Position numbers and translations under genes: made by a program. Below, piece by piece: positions 17,501 to 25,094 of a DNA stretch of 46,080 bases. Each line of letters starts with the position of its first letter. The stretch's first letter is position 1. The DNA is from Syntrophobacteraceae bacterium (GTDB taxonomy: Bacteria; Desulfobacterota; Syntrophobacteria; Syntrophobacterales; Syntrophobacteraceae), in assembly GCA_025453975.1 (NCBI GenBank), contig JALOPI010000030.1, positions 1 to 46,080 on the forward strand, written 5' to 3'. The notes beneath the pieces were generated by a model, which did not search any database, was not told the origin of the DNA, and saw only the letters and a program-made list of their open reading frames with translations.

Positions 17501-17572
17501 GAGGCGAGCCCATCCCTGACGTCCGACAAGCATCTCAGGGATCGAGATCGGAGCGATCGGGGTCGGACCTAG
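14501..17572 (+). CDS. Large protein of unknown function, possible degenerate PHP-like domain plus membrane domain
   Basis: 1023 residues; I do not recognise a named family. Residues 1-150 are helical and basic. Residues 160-245 contain DDHVHD (161-166), TKGRKSATHLIMDAW, YYNHV (194-198) and GIEYCA (220-225), then FRGRYVRLIWTPRGF. This order resembles the D-x-H-x-H, SDG, TDHN and GVEIS blocks of PHP phosphoesterases, but several metal ligands are absent. A second beta-alpha region follows near 420-470 (RITLNLSGL, ITRLEIFNFKD). Residues about 655-860 hold several hydrophobic helices (GFGPAFATFALTKDWWVLAY, LLSIPLALLLSSSMEALLHA). The C-terminus is helical, ending DRDRSDRGRT. The last codons and the TAG stop lie inside a GGGGTCGGACCTAG repeat motif, so the natural C-terminus may have been longer. 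The start at 14501 has only a weak GAGG nearby. It is a lone plus-strand gene. Confidence 0.75.
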   Translation: MGRDGLWKRFFFDRKDYELLGIVNDVLGYEDPRRLKKLLIPYLHPHGIKEMAATTGLRIAYAVVKLFRSLERDSAEDRLRTLRALRDEVSASSGTELRKNRARVLLQIMKDLVRAKHEEDQLRLARDFREAATGRPRAIARQLIKYHLVEMPEEWNQIAFDDHVHDANTKGRKSATHLIMDAWIKGIRRLRVIYYNHVPPEVVQELFEAAEIMAVNVRVGIEYCARFRGRYVRLIWTPRGFNDTRDLVELLSEPKVDDLMAEGREVSRYQQAYTFSALQAFNDIHRKTINREFGVELPVLTTSDLLALVGSGQPSLHHLAKLIHDHLQQQFHVKVLDLRRRCMQDDFEGHQEARDLVQRMNELDIETIVDRYLRPARNPNIHNPFLPSESDGAPPLLQLTPRALLQRLETLHVGFRITLNLSGLKAEDVLELLYDCRGGITRLEIFNFKDEIFGNCQDTPRILELQAAINSGNAVQLKRCVREIVLDLREGQGDQKVKLSLILNGLNELRDYYRNKPLKSRIGTDSTGGSSKVPGMGLVVVDSLPARCRRQMGRIPSFPTGIPVRVQVFRRRTYCGKWMRGLNGGESWAGRRGLFFRGYKEDWVVGEYQAVSSPISNLRVLGGVSGQAGSDLHLACEEESVARSIPHLRYVSTHIKNCLKIMLGFGPAFATFALTKDWWVLAYLGAFMWFGITGLRNIIQSVLGAGGFRRSPLMRWTEYVSWNRLADSLMYTGFSVPLLDYLVKSLLLEQTLGVTVQTSPLELYSTMAVVNGLYLASHNLFRGLPRAAAVGNLCRTLLSIPLALLLSSSMEALLHAAGVPDVALVLQKWAAIISKLASDTVAAFIEGLADRGVNFRERRLDYFAKIKQVFDTYAQLELLHPQEEILGVLESSERLVCAVSRKEEGLNQAVIVNALDLMYFWMYQPRARYTLRRMMRQMSPEERKVFLLSQAVLQREREISQLFLDGLVGKNFAKALAFYLARWRSYLDDLHGMSSRFADAEASPSLTSDKHLRDRDRSDRGRT
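17559..17569 (+). repeat. GGGGTCGGACC motif overlapping the end of the large unknown gene
   Basis: GGGGTCGGACC immediately followed by TAG, which is the stop codon of the preceding gene. The downstream AT-rich tail resembles that at 13447. It forms an inverted pair with the copy at 17822. Confidence 0.65.
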
Positions 17573-17821
17573 ATATGCTATTGAGTTTTATTATAAAAAG
17601 CTCGAATACATGCTTCATTCAGCCCTTGGAGCCTGTTTTTTGAGCCCGGTGGATGCCTTTAAGAGCCAGAAGGAACACCTTCAGCTCGCCAACAGGGGAA
17701 TGGCATGGAGACCATCCAAGACTTTGTTATGCCGTGTCTTTCAGGCACCAAAATGGCTGCTCTAAGCTGCCATGAGTGTATCAGATGCGACGATTGCATA
17801 GCGATATCAGTTAGTTTGCCT

Positions 17822-17832
17822 GGTACGACCCC
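17822..17832 (-). repeat. Variant GGGGTCGTACC motif
   Basis: GGTACGACCCC on the plus strand differs by one base from the copy at 14372, and both continue as CAG. It lies 5 bases from the stop codon of the small secreted protein gene. Confidence 0.5.
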
Positions 17833-17837
17833 AGTAA

Positions 17838-18236
17838 TCACTTGTTTCTGAAGTTCGCGCTGCTCGAGATGCGGAACTTGATCTCGGTCCGCGCCGGCTC
17901 TTCGGAGTCGACGGCATAAGGCTCCCGGACCCACCGCTTTTCGCGCGGCCCAAGATCCCCAATGGCCAGGCTCTTGCGCCACAGGATCCTGGTCTCCGCC
18001 TTGTTGGTTGTCCACATGTCGATCTGGATCCCTTTCCGAGCCCTCCCGGAGGCATTGACGATGTACCCCGTGATGTGCCCATCCTCGGTGATCTGGAAAT
18101 CCTCGTACCTGAGATCCCTGTCGGGCAGGCCCGTGGACGAGCCGATCTCGCCGCTTTTGGGGGGCGCACCGGCCCCCGCCGTACCCGTGGCCATCAATAA
18201 AGTGAGCACCAGTGCAACGACGACGGTCTTTCGCAT
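17838..18236 (-). CDS. Small secreted protein, FxLYD-like
   Basis: 132 residues. The N-terminus is a Sec signal peptide (MRKTVVVALVLTLLMATGTAGAGA) with likely cleavage after an Ala-x-Ala near residue 20-24. The mature part (about 110 residues) reads YEDFQITEDGHITGYIVNASGRARKGIQIDMW and TEIKFRISSS, a beta-rich pattern resembling FxLYD domains, which are found on exported proteins of unknown role. ATG 18236 has GGGGGAG upstream. It is a single gene; the downstream side is the repeat at 17822. Function unknown. Confidence 0.75.
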   Translation of the reverse strand: MRKTVVVALVLTLLMATGTAGAGAPPKSGEIGSSTGLPDRDLRYEDFQITEDGHITGYIVNASGRARKGIQIDMWTTNKAETRILWRKSLAIGDLGPREKRWVREPYAVDSEEPARTEIKFRISSSANFRNK

Positions 18237-18408
18237 CAAACTCCCCCTTGCATCCCCAATTGAAAGGATCGTCGGCCATCAACGCCCGGGAGCCGTCCCC
18301 TGGCGTGGCCGCCTGTCACCCAAACCTCCGCGGTCTCCGAAAGCACGGTCAAGGCACTCCCCGTAACCGGCCAGACCCTGCCCAGTGGACACCGTGGACT
18401 TCAGCCGC

Positions 18409-19620
18409 TCATCGAAACTGCCCTCGCAGCCGCCATAAGCCCACTCCGTGCAGCAATCCTCCCAGCAATGCGATCCCCATGACGGAATCCCACAGCAGGC
18501 TCAGCCCGGCCCCCTTCAGCAGCACGCCGAAACTGGCATCGATATAGTAGTAAAGGGGCGAAAGCCGCATCATCAGCCGCAGAGCCTCCGGCATGGCCTC
18601 GGGTGGCGTCCAGGCTCCCGAGAGGAAGATCATGGGACCGTAGGTGATGATGGTCAGCATGCCGGCCTGAGCCAGGTTGCGGGCCACGGTCGAGATGACC
18701 ACCCCCAGGCCGGCGACGGCGAAGATATACAGGAGTGTGATCATGAAATACAGATGAAGACTTCCCTTGACGGGTACGCCGAAGCAGCCTTTCAGGATTC
18801 CAAAGAGGCTCACTCCCGTCCCCGCCAGGATGACCACGGCCATGGAGAGCACCTTGGGGAAGATCACCTGAAAAGGGTTGAGGGGCGACACCAGCAGCTG
18901 CTCCAGGGTTCCCCGCTCCTTTTCCCGCACCATGGCGGAAGCAGGGAGCAGCATGGCAAACAATGTGACGATGTTCAGCAGCTCGGCGATGGACATGAAC
19001 CAGCGGTTGTCATGGGTCGGGTTGAACCAGACGCGGGGCTCCACCATCACCCCCGGCATGCCCTCCCTTCGGCTCCCGCCCGCTCCGAGCCGCTCCAGAG
19101 CGGTCTCGAGTCCGAACCGGCTGACGATCTGGGTACTGTAACTGGAGGCGAAGGAGCCGAGGACCGAGTTGGATGCGTCCAGCCGCACCTGCACCGACGT
19201 GGGGCTTCCCTTCCTCAGCGATTCCTCGAAGCGGGGCGGGATGTCGATGACCACCATGGCTTCCCCGCGATCCAGCAGGCCGCTGCCTTCACTTCCATCC
19301 CGGAGCTTCCCCACGACCTCGAAGGATGGAGGCCCGAATCGCGCCGTGAGCTCCCGCGACGAGAAGCTCCGGTCATCGTCGAGGACCACCGTGACGGCGC
19401 GGCTCAGCTCCAGCCTCACTCCGGAGCCCGCCAGGTAGATATCCAGCGTGAAGGCATAGATCATGAACAGGATGAGGGCCCCGTCCCGCGAGAACTGCAG
19501 CAGCTCCTTGACGGTCATGACGCGTATCCGCTCGAGCCAGACGGCCGCGCGTCCCCCGATGATGCGGCCCCCGGCGCCATTCACACGACGCATCCCGCCC
19601 CCGCCCCCCTTTCCGCTCAT
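18409..19620 (-). CDS. ybhR: ABC-2 type transporter permease (YbhR-like)
   Basis: 403 residues. After a Gly-rich N-terminal peptide, a first membrane helix (GALILFMIYAFTLDIYLAG) is followed by a large extracytoplasmic domain, then five or so helices in the second half (NIVTLFAMLLPASAMVREKERGTLEQLL, VLSMAVVILAGTGVSLFGIL, LYFMITLLYIFAVAGLGVVIS). The MVREKERGTLEQLLVSP stretch is characteristic of ABC-2 permeases. The ATG at 19620 overlaps the stop of the preceding permease (ATGA), so I reject the longer upstream frame. It would pair with the other permease to form the channel of a YbhGFSR-type exporter. The substrate is unknown; E. coli YbhFSR has been linked to drug and cation export. Confidence 0.92.
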   Translation of the reverse strand: MSGKGGGGGMRRVNGAGGRIIGGRAAVWLERIRVMTVKELLQFSRDGALILFMIYAFTLDIYLAGSGVRLELSRAVTVVLDDDRSFSSRELTARFGPPSFEVVGKLRDGSEGSGLLDRGEAMVVIDIPPRFEESLRKGSPTSVQVRLDASNSVLGSFASSYSTQIVSRFGLETALERLGAGGSRREGMPGVMVEPRVWFNPTHDNRWFMSIAELLNIVTLFAMLLPASAMVREKERGTLEQLLVSPLNPFQVIFPKVLSMAVVILAGTGVSLFGILKGCFGVPVKGSLHLYFMITLLYIFAVAGLGVVISTVARNLAQAGMLTIITYGPMIFLSGAWTPPEAMPEALRLMMRLSPLYYYIDASFGVLLKGAGLSLLWDSVMGIALLGGLLHGVGLWRLRGQFR

Positions 19621-20771
19621 GCCGCCGGCCTCTTGCGAAACATGGCGTAGCCGATGGCGGAGAGGGCCGTTGCATACGCTGCCAGCACCAGGACTTCCTG
19701 CCACAGCACCTCGAGCCCTATCCCCTTCAGGAAACAGCCCGCCACGATGTCCGTGTAGTACATGGCCGGCAGCAGATGGGCCACCATTCTGGCTCCACTC
19801 CCAAGGGAGGGGATGGGGACAAAAATGCCCGAGTAAAAGACCGAGGGGACCACGGTCACAATGAAAGTGATGAGGATGGCCGCCACCTGGGTCCGCACCA
19901 TCACCGAAACGATGAGCCCCATTCCCGTGGTGCAGATGACGTAAAGGACCGAAGCCAGAAAAAAGAACACCGGACCGCCCTTGAACGGAGCCCCGAACAC
20001 CCCGACGGCGATGGCCCACAGGACTCCGATGTTCAGAATGGAGATCCCGATGTAAGGAGCCAGCTTGCCCAGGAGGTACTCCCCCCGGGTGATGGTGGAT
20101 GAGTAGATGTTGTAAATGGCCCCCGTCTCCTTCTCCCGCACGACCCCCATGGCCGTCAGAAGGGGAGGACAGATCATGAGGACCATCATCATGAGCCTGG
20201 GAACCAGGGACCAGTCGCTCTCGAGACTCGGGTTGTACAGGCAGCGGACCTCGGTCCTTATGGGCTCGAGCAGGCTTCGCGCTCTCCCCGGGGCCATGCC
20301 GGATGTCCGGGCCAGGTGCTCCGCCAGCCGATGGCTGCTGAAGGCCTCATTGACTCCCACCACGTAGGCCTTGGTCGTCTGAGCCCGGAAGGGGAACGTC
20401 CCATCAATGAGGGCCTGCACGGTCACGGGCCTGCCGGCCAGGAGCCGCTCCTCGAAGTGCTCGGGGACAATCAGCACCACCCGCGCCTTTCCACTGGCCA
20501 ACAACTCGTAAACCTCCCCCTCCCTGTCCAGGTAACCCTGGAAGCCGAATTGACCCGAGGCGATGAATCCGTGAAGGTAGTCCCGGCTCAGGAATGTCCG
20601 GTCGCGATCCACCGCGGCAAGGGGGGTGTTCTCGACGTCCAGCGAGAGACCGTAGCCGAAGGTCAAAAGGAGCACCGGCGGCACGATGAAGGCCAGTCCG
20701 AAAAAGAGCCGGTCGCGCATCACCTCGCGCCGTTCCCTGACCGCCACGGCAAGGATACGCCGAAGATTCAT
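19617..20771 (-). CDS. ybhS: ABC-2 type transporter permease (YbhS-like)
   Basis: 384 residues. The membrane helix at about 24-45 (LFFGLAFIVPPVLLLTFGYGLSLDVENTPLA split across the boundary) leads into a periplasmic domain of about 140 residues. Further helices follow, including MMMVLMICPPLLTAMGVVRE and VVPSVFYSGIFVPIPSLGSG. The GVVREKETGAIYNIYSSTITRGEYLLGK stretch is the typical ABC-2 cytoplasmic loop. ATG 20771 overlaps the stop of the ATPase gene by ATGA, and its own stop overlaps the next permease start. The two permeases are paralogous in layout, consistent with a heterodimer. Confidence 0.93.
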   Translation of the reverse strand: MNLRRILAVAVRERREVMRDRLFFGLAFIVPPVLLLTFGYGLSLDVENTPLAAVDRDRTFLSRDYLHGFIASGQFGFQGYLDREGEVYELLASGKARVVLIVPEHFEERLLAGRPVTVQALIDGTFPFRAQTTKAYVVGVNEAFSSHRLAEHLARTSGMAPGRARSLLEPIRTEVRCLYNPSLESDWSLVPRLMMMVLMICPPLLTAMGVVREKETGAIYNIYSSTITRGEYLLGKLAPYIGISILNIGVLWAIAVGVFGAPFKGGPVFFFLASVLYVICTTGMGLIVSVMVRTQVAAILITFIVTVVPSVFYSGIFVPIPSLGSGARMVAHLLPAMYYTDIVAGCFLKGIGLEVLWQEVLVLAAYATALSAIGYAMFRKRPAA

Positions 20772-22756
20772 GGGGTGCGCCTCCCGGCCCTTTCCAGGGC
20801 GGATACCCGATAGACGAACACGTCCTCCATGGTGACTGGCTGCTCCCCCATGCCGAGCACGCTGACGCCCGATCCATCCAGTGCCTTCCGGACCCGGACC
20901 TCCGCTGCCCGCAGGTCGAGTGCCGGCAGGTGGATCCCCCGGCCGTGCAGTGCCGCCTCCTCGAAGCCGGCCGCCCGCAGCAGATCCAGGGCCTCGATGG
21001 GCCGGTCGGTGGTTACTTCGAGGATCCGTCCCATCTCGGACTCGAGCTGCCGCTTCAACACGCCCGGCGACGCATCCGCCACCAGCTTCCCCGCATGCAT
21101 GAGGGCCAGCCGGTCGCAATGCTCCGCTTCGCTCATGGCGTGGGTGGTGATCAGGATGGCCACTCCCTCATGTCGGGAGAGATGAAACAGAATATCCCAG
21201 AATCGTCTTCGCCCCACGGGATCGACTCCCGAGGTGGGCTCATCGAGAAACAGGATCCGTGGTCGATGCACCAGGGCGCAGCCCAGTGCCAGCCTTTGAC
21301 GCAAGCCCACGGGCAGCGCGCTCGTCCGATGGTCCTCGAGCCCCGTGAGCCCGGCCATTTCCAGGATCCACCCCGCCCGCCCGCGCGCCTTCGAACGGTC
21401 GAGTCCGTAGATCCCGGCATAGAGCCCGATGTTCTCAGCCACGGTCAGGTCTCCATAAAGGGAGAAAACCTGCGACATATACCCGATCCGACAACGGATC
21501 TCGCGGGAGGCGTGGAGCATCTCCTGGCCCGCCACGTGGCCGGAGCCCGCGGACGGCTTCACAAGCCCCACAAGCATCTTGATCACCGTGGTCTTTCCGG
21601 CACCGTTGGCACCGAGGAGACCAAAGATCTCCCCGCCGGCGACCTGGAAGCTCACGCCGTCGACGGCCCGAAAGGTGCCGAAATCCCGCACCAAACTTCT
21701 GGCTTCGATGGCGGCACGGCCCGTCCTGGGCTCGCCCTTCTCCCGCGGGCCGGGGTCGGGGGCGGGCATTGCGACGAGCGGCGACGGTGCTTCCCCGAGG
21801 AGGCGCTTTTCCCGCAGCAGCGCGATGAAGACATCTTCCAGCTCAGGCCGCGCGGTGCGCAGGGCGGCGGTTTCCTCAAGGGGGCCCAGGGCTTCCCGGA
21901 CCCATTGCGCCGATTCCTCCTCCCCAGCCCTCCCGACGAAGACCCGCAACCGGGATCCGCGCACGCTCACCTCGGGGCTTAGCTTACGCAAAGACTCCAT
22001 GGCTTCCGCCTGCCGCCGCGCTTCAAAGGACACGACGGTTCCCGGGGCGAGGGCTGAGATCTCGTCTGGAGTCCCCTGGGCGACGATCTTCCCGTCAAAC
22101 AAAAGAGAGAGACTGTGAAAACGGGATGCCTCGTCCATGTACGCCGTCGACACGACGGCTGTCGTGCCCCCCTCGCCGAGGAGCTGTGACAGGATCGCCC
22201 AGAAATCGCGGCGGGAGATGGGATCGACCCCCGTCGTGGGCTCGTCCAGAATGACGAGCCGGGGATCGTGGATGAGGGTGCAGATGAGCCCCAGCTTCTG
22301 CTTCATGCCCCCCGAGAGGTTCTTCATGGGACGATCCCTGAACCGGTCAAGCCGGGTCATCCCCAGGAGCTTCTCCCTGCGCTCGGCCGCAATGCTTCGG
22401 GGGACCAGGCGGGACTGGGCGAAGAAGTCGATGTTCTCCTCGATGGAAAGCTCCGGGTAGAGATTCTGGCCCAGACCCTGGGGCATGAACCCAATGCGGT
22501 CCTTGATCCTTTCGGCGGCCCTGTCGGAATCGATCTCGATTCCGAACACCTGGAGAGAGCCGGCATCAAAGGTGAGGACACCAGCCATGGCCTTCAGGAG
22601 ACTGGTCTTTCCGGCGCCGTCGGGTCCGATGAGACCGTGGATCTCCTCCGGAGCGATCTCCAGATCCACGCCACGGACGGCCTGCTGCCCGCCGTAGCCC
22701 TTGAGGAGGCCGCGGATGCGCGCCACGGGGTTCTCAGCCCTGCTTGCCTTGGGCAT
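20768..22756 (-). CDS. ybhF: Double ABC ATPase of ABC-2 exporter (YbhF-like)
   Basis: 662 residues with two nucleotide-binding domains. NBD1 has Walker A GPDGAGKT (44-51), signature LSGGMKQKL and Walker [17 protein letters not shown]2 has Walker A GANGAGKTT (near residue 385), a degenerate signature LPVGLRQRLAL and Walker B ILFLDEPTSGVDP. The altered second signature is, to my knowledge, normal for YbhF-type fused ATPases. It powers export through the two downstream permeases, to which it is translationally coupled. AAGGGAC precedes the ATG. The membrane fusion protein gene ends 10 bases upstream. Confidence 0.94.
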   Translation of the reverse strand: MPKASRAENPVARIRGLLKGYGGQQAVRGVDLEIAPEEIHGLIGPDGAGKTSLLKAMAGVLTFDAGSLQVFGIEIDSDRAAERIKDRIGFMPQGLGQNLYPELSIEENIDFFAQSRLVPRSIAAERREKLLGMTRLDRFRDRPMKNLSGGMKQKLGLICTLIHDPRLVILDEPTTGVDPISRRDFWAILSQLLGEGGTTAVVSTAYMDEASRFHSLSLLFDGKIVAQGTPDEISALAPGTVVSFEARRQAEAMESLRKLSPEVSVRGSRLRVFVGRAGEEESAQWVREALGPLEETAALRTARPELEDVFIALLREKRLLGEAPSPLVAMPAPDPGPREKGEPRTGRAAIEARSLVRDFGTFRAVDGVSFQVAGGEIFGLLGANGAGKTTVIKMLVGLVKPSAGSGHVAGQEMLHASREIRCRIGYMSQVFSLYGDLTVAENIGLYAGIYGLDRSKARGRAGWILEMAGLTGLEDHRTSALPVGLRQRLALGCALVHRPRILFLDEPTSGVDPVGRRRFWDILFHLSRHEGVAILITTHAMSEAEHCDRLALMHAGKLVADASPGVLKRQLESEMGRILEVTTDRPIEALDLLRAAGFEEAALHGRGIHLPALDLRAAEVRVRKALDGSGVSVLGMGEQPVTMEDVFVYRVSALERAGRRTP

Positions 22757-22766
22757 GTCCCTTCGC

Positions 22767-23876
22767 CTACCAGCGGGGTGCCGTCCACGACACGTCTTCC
22801 TTCCATCGAATGACGGCGTCGCAGGGCATGCCGGGTGTCAGGGAATGGTCGGGGTTATGGTCCAGGTAGATCTTGACCGCGAAGACCAGCTTGGTCCGCT
22901 CGTCGAGGGTCTGGACTTCCTTGGGTGTGAACTCGGCCCGGGAAGCGATCGTCCGCACCGTGCCCGATAAGGGCCGGTCGGGAAAGGAGTCGGTATGAAT
23001 GCGTGCCGGCAGTCCCAATCGCACCTTGCCGATCTGGATCTCGGGCACGTAGACCTTGAGATAAAGCCGGTCCAGGTCGACCAGGTCCAGCAGCGGCGCC
23101 CCCTGGGTCACCATCTCCCCGAGATTGGCGATCCGCGTCAGGACCACGCCGTCGGCGGGCGCCCGGACCTCCAGATCGGCCAGGACGCTCCGGACTTCGG
23201 CCAGCGCCGCCGCCGACTGCTCGAGGAGGGCTTCGACCTCCTTCAGCTCCACCTCCTTCACCCGGATGCGGTCCCATCCCAGCTCGGCCTGGGCCAGTCG
23301 CTTCCGCGCGCCATCCACGGCCGTGCGAGACGCGAGCAGCTCATTGAGGGCCACGGTGTGAGCCAGCCCCGTCTGCTCGGACCTCTGGCTCGACGCGGCC
23401 CCCTGGGCCGCCAGTCGCTCCATGCGCAGGGATTCCTTCCGCGCCTGCGCTGCCGTGGCCGCGGCCTTGGCCGCCACCGCTTCTCCCCGGGCCACCTCGG
23501 CCCGCGCGGCTTCCACCGCCAGGGGGACGTCCCGGCGCAGCAGCTCCAAATCCAACCGCAGGGCCGCCACTTTGGCTTGAAGAGCCTCCATGGCTTTCTC
23601 GGCCTGGGTCGCCCGGGTCCGGACCTGGGTGTCGTCGAGGACCGCCAGCTTCTGCCCCGACCGGACGAAATCCCCTTCCCGAGCCAGGATCGACTGGATG
23701 CGCCCGGGGAACTTGGTCGACACGGTGATGCGGTCACCCTCCATGCGCCCGTTGGCCTGGATGAGGCCCTCCGGCAGGGATGGTCGGCGGAACAGCTGGC
23801 GGTAGGGTGTCACGAAGCCGAGGAGGATCGTGAGACCCAGGAGCAGAAGAATCGGAAATCCCAGACGGAATCGCAT
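22767..23876 (-). CDS. HlyD-family membrane fusion protein (YbhG-like)
   Basis: About 369 residues. It starts MRFRLGFPILLLLGLTILLG, an inner-membrane anchor. A lipoyl-like half (MEGDRITVSTKFPGRIQSILAREGDFVRSGQKLAVLDDTQ) is followed by a long Ala/Arg/Glu-rich coiled coil (about 75-215). The second lipoyl half (VRAPADGVVLTRIANLGEMVTQGAPLL) and a beta-barrel follow, ending KEDVSWTAPRW. Such adaptors bridge the ABC exporter to an outer-membrane channel. An in-frame ATG at 23906 is also possible; both have weak ribosome-binding sites and I prefer the one that begins at the membrane anchor. It is first gene of the exporter operon, about 100 bases after the small bd-oxidase peptide. Confidence 0.92.
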   Translation of the reverse strand: MRFRLGFPILLLLGLTILLGFVTPYRQLFRRPSLPEGLIQANGRMEGDRITVSTKFPGRIQSILAREGDFVRSGQKLAVLDDTQVRTRATQAEKAMEALQAKVAALRLDLELLRRDVPLAVEAARAEVARGEAVAAKAAATAAQARKESLRMERLAAQGAASSQRSEQTGLAHTVALNELLASRTAVDGARKRLAQAELGWDRIRVKEVELKEVEALLEQSAAALAEVRSVLADLEVRAPADGVVLTRIANLGEMVTQGAPLLDLVDLDRLYLKVYVPEIQIGKVRLGLPARIHTDSFPDRPLSGTVRTIASRAEFTPKEVQTLDERTKLVFAVKIYLDHNPDHSLTPGMPCDAVIRWKEDVSWTAPRW

Positions 23877-23974
23877 GGAGGTGGCCCCTGGCCGACGTGG
23901 GTACATGGCCCTCAGCCCTCATCCCGCATCGGAGCCTCCAGGGTGTGCCCGCGCCCCCCTTTCAGCCCGCGCTT

Positions 23975-24094
23975 TCAAGGCATGGAGACCAGCTTTCGGG
24001 TCAGAAAAGCCACGAGAGCGGTGCCCAGGAGCCCGCCGCACCAGAGCACCGCAAACCAGAGCCATTCCCGCTGTCTTTTAGTAAGCGGACTCAT
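23975..24094 (-). CDS. 39-residue membrane peptide after cydB (DUF2474/CydX-like)
   Basis: The translated peptide begins MSPLTKRQREWLWFAVLW and continues CGGLLGTALVAFLTRKLVSMP. It has a basic, Trp-containing N-terminal segment and one membrane helix. Small single-helix proteins of this kind (CydX, and DUF2474 proteins next to bd oxidases of the cyanide-insensitive type) are accessory subunits. The start overlaps the end of cydB by 17 bases, and GGGAAGG lies 7 bases upstream of the ATG, so translation is plausible and coupled. It is too short to be certain by composition alone; the evidence is position, ribosome-binding site and topology. Confidence 0.72.
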   Translation of the reverse strand: MSPLTKRQREWLWFAVLWCGGLLGTALVAFLTRKLVSMP

Positions 24095-25094
24095 GGGAGG
24101 CCTTCCCCCGGAAGAGGTAATAGCAGAACCCCGTGTAGGTCAGAACCACCGGCAGCATAACGAGGGTGCCGACCAGCAGGAGGGATTGGGAAGGCGGTGC
24201 TGCCGCGGCCTGCCTGAAGGTGACCTCGAAGGGGACCAGCCAGGGCCAGAAGCTGATCCCCAGGCCCAGGTAGCCCGTGAGGAACACTCCCAGGCTCAGG
24301 AGAAACGGGCCATACTCACGCCCCCTGTGCAGGTCGCGCCAGATCACGACGAAGCAGGCTGCCGTCGTCAAGGGGATGGGAAGGAGGTAGAAGAAGGTCG
24401 GCGTGCTGAACCACAGGGCACGGATCGCCGGGCTCATCATGGGAATGCTGACGCTCACGATCACCAGGAAAAGGCCCACGTACCCCAGAACATAGGCCGC
24501 GCACTTCCGGGCCCATTGCTGGGTCACGCCATCGGTCTTCATGACGAGCCAGGTGGCTCCCAGCAGGGCGTATCCGAAGACCAGGGCCATCCCCGTCATG
24601 ACGCTGTACGCGTTGAGCCAGTCGAAGGGGCCGCCGGCGAAGCTCCGGCCGTCGACTTTCACCCCCTGCACGAAGGCTCCCAGGAGCATGCCTTGCATGA
24701 AGGTGGCCAGCAGGGATCCGAAGTGGAAGGCATAGTCCCACACCGGCCGGGACCGATGGGCCTTGAACCGGAGCTCGAAGGCCACCCCTCGGAAGATGAG
24801 CCCCAGGAGCATGAAGATGACCGGGATGTAGAAGGCCGGCATCAGGATGGCGTAGGCCAGGGGAAATGCCGCGAAAAGCCCGCCTCCGGCCAGCACGAGC
24901 CAGGTCTCGTTCCCGTCCCAGAACGGTGCGATGGAATTCATCATGCGGTCACGGCAGGTGTCCGAGGGGGCGAAGGGAAAGAGGACCCCCACTCCCAGGT
25001 CGAAGCCGTCCAGCAGCACGTAGAGGAACATCGCCGTGGCGATGAGCCCGAACCATACGAGGGGCAGATCCACGAAGCCTTCGAAGCTAAACAT
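24078..25094 (-). CDS. cydB: Cytochrome bd quinol oxidase subunit II (CydB)
   Basis: 338 residues with eight or so membrane helices. The N-terminal signature is LPLVWFGLIATAMFLYVLLDGFDLGVG, then FWDGNETWLVLAGGGLFAAFP, both hallmarks of CydB/CioB. Together with CydA it reduces oxygen to water at the cytoplasmic membrane using quinol, giving anaerobes high-affinity oxygen removal. The ATG at 25094 lies within the last codons of cydA, with AAAGGAGG just upstream. Confidence 0.97.
   Translation of the reverse strand: MFSFEGFVDLPLVWFGLIATAMFLYVLLDGFDLGVGVLFPFAPSDTCRDRMMNSIAPFWDGNETWLVLAGGGLFAAFPLAYAILMPAFYIPVIFMLLGLIFRGVAFELRFKAHRSRPVWDYAFHFGSLLATFMQGMLLGAFVQGVKVDGRSFAGGPFDWLNAYSVMTGMALVFGYALLGATWLVMKTDGVTQQWARKCAAYVLGYVGLFLVIVSVSIPMMSPAIRALWFSTPTFFYLLPIPLTTAACFVVIWRDLHRGREYGPFLLSLGVFLTGYLGLGISFWPWLVPFEVTFRQAAAAPPSQSLLLVGTLVMLPVVLTYTGFCYYLFRGKASHESAY

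Larger units (their letters stand above)
17559..17832. mobile_element. Short repeat-bounded segment, possible non-autonomous RAYT relative
   Basis: A 274-base stretch between GGGGTCGGACC (17559) and GGTACGACCCC (17822), in the same inverted arrangement as the RAYT element but without a transposase. Inside, a minus-strand frame reads MVSMPFPCWRAEGVPSG near 17660-17710, with no start or partner; I do not recognise it. No other gene is visible between 17573 and 17837. Confidence 0.4.
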
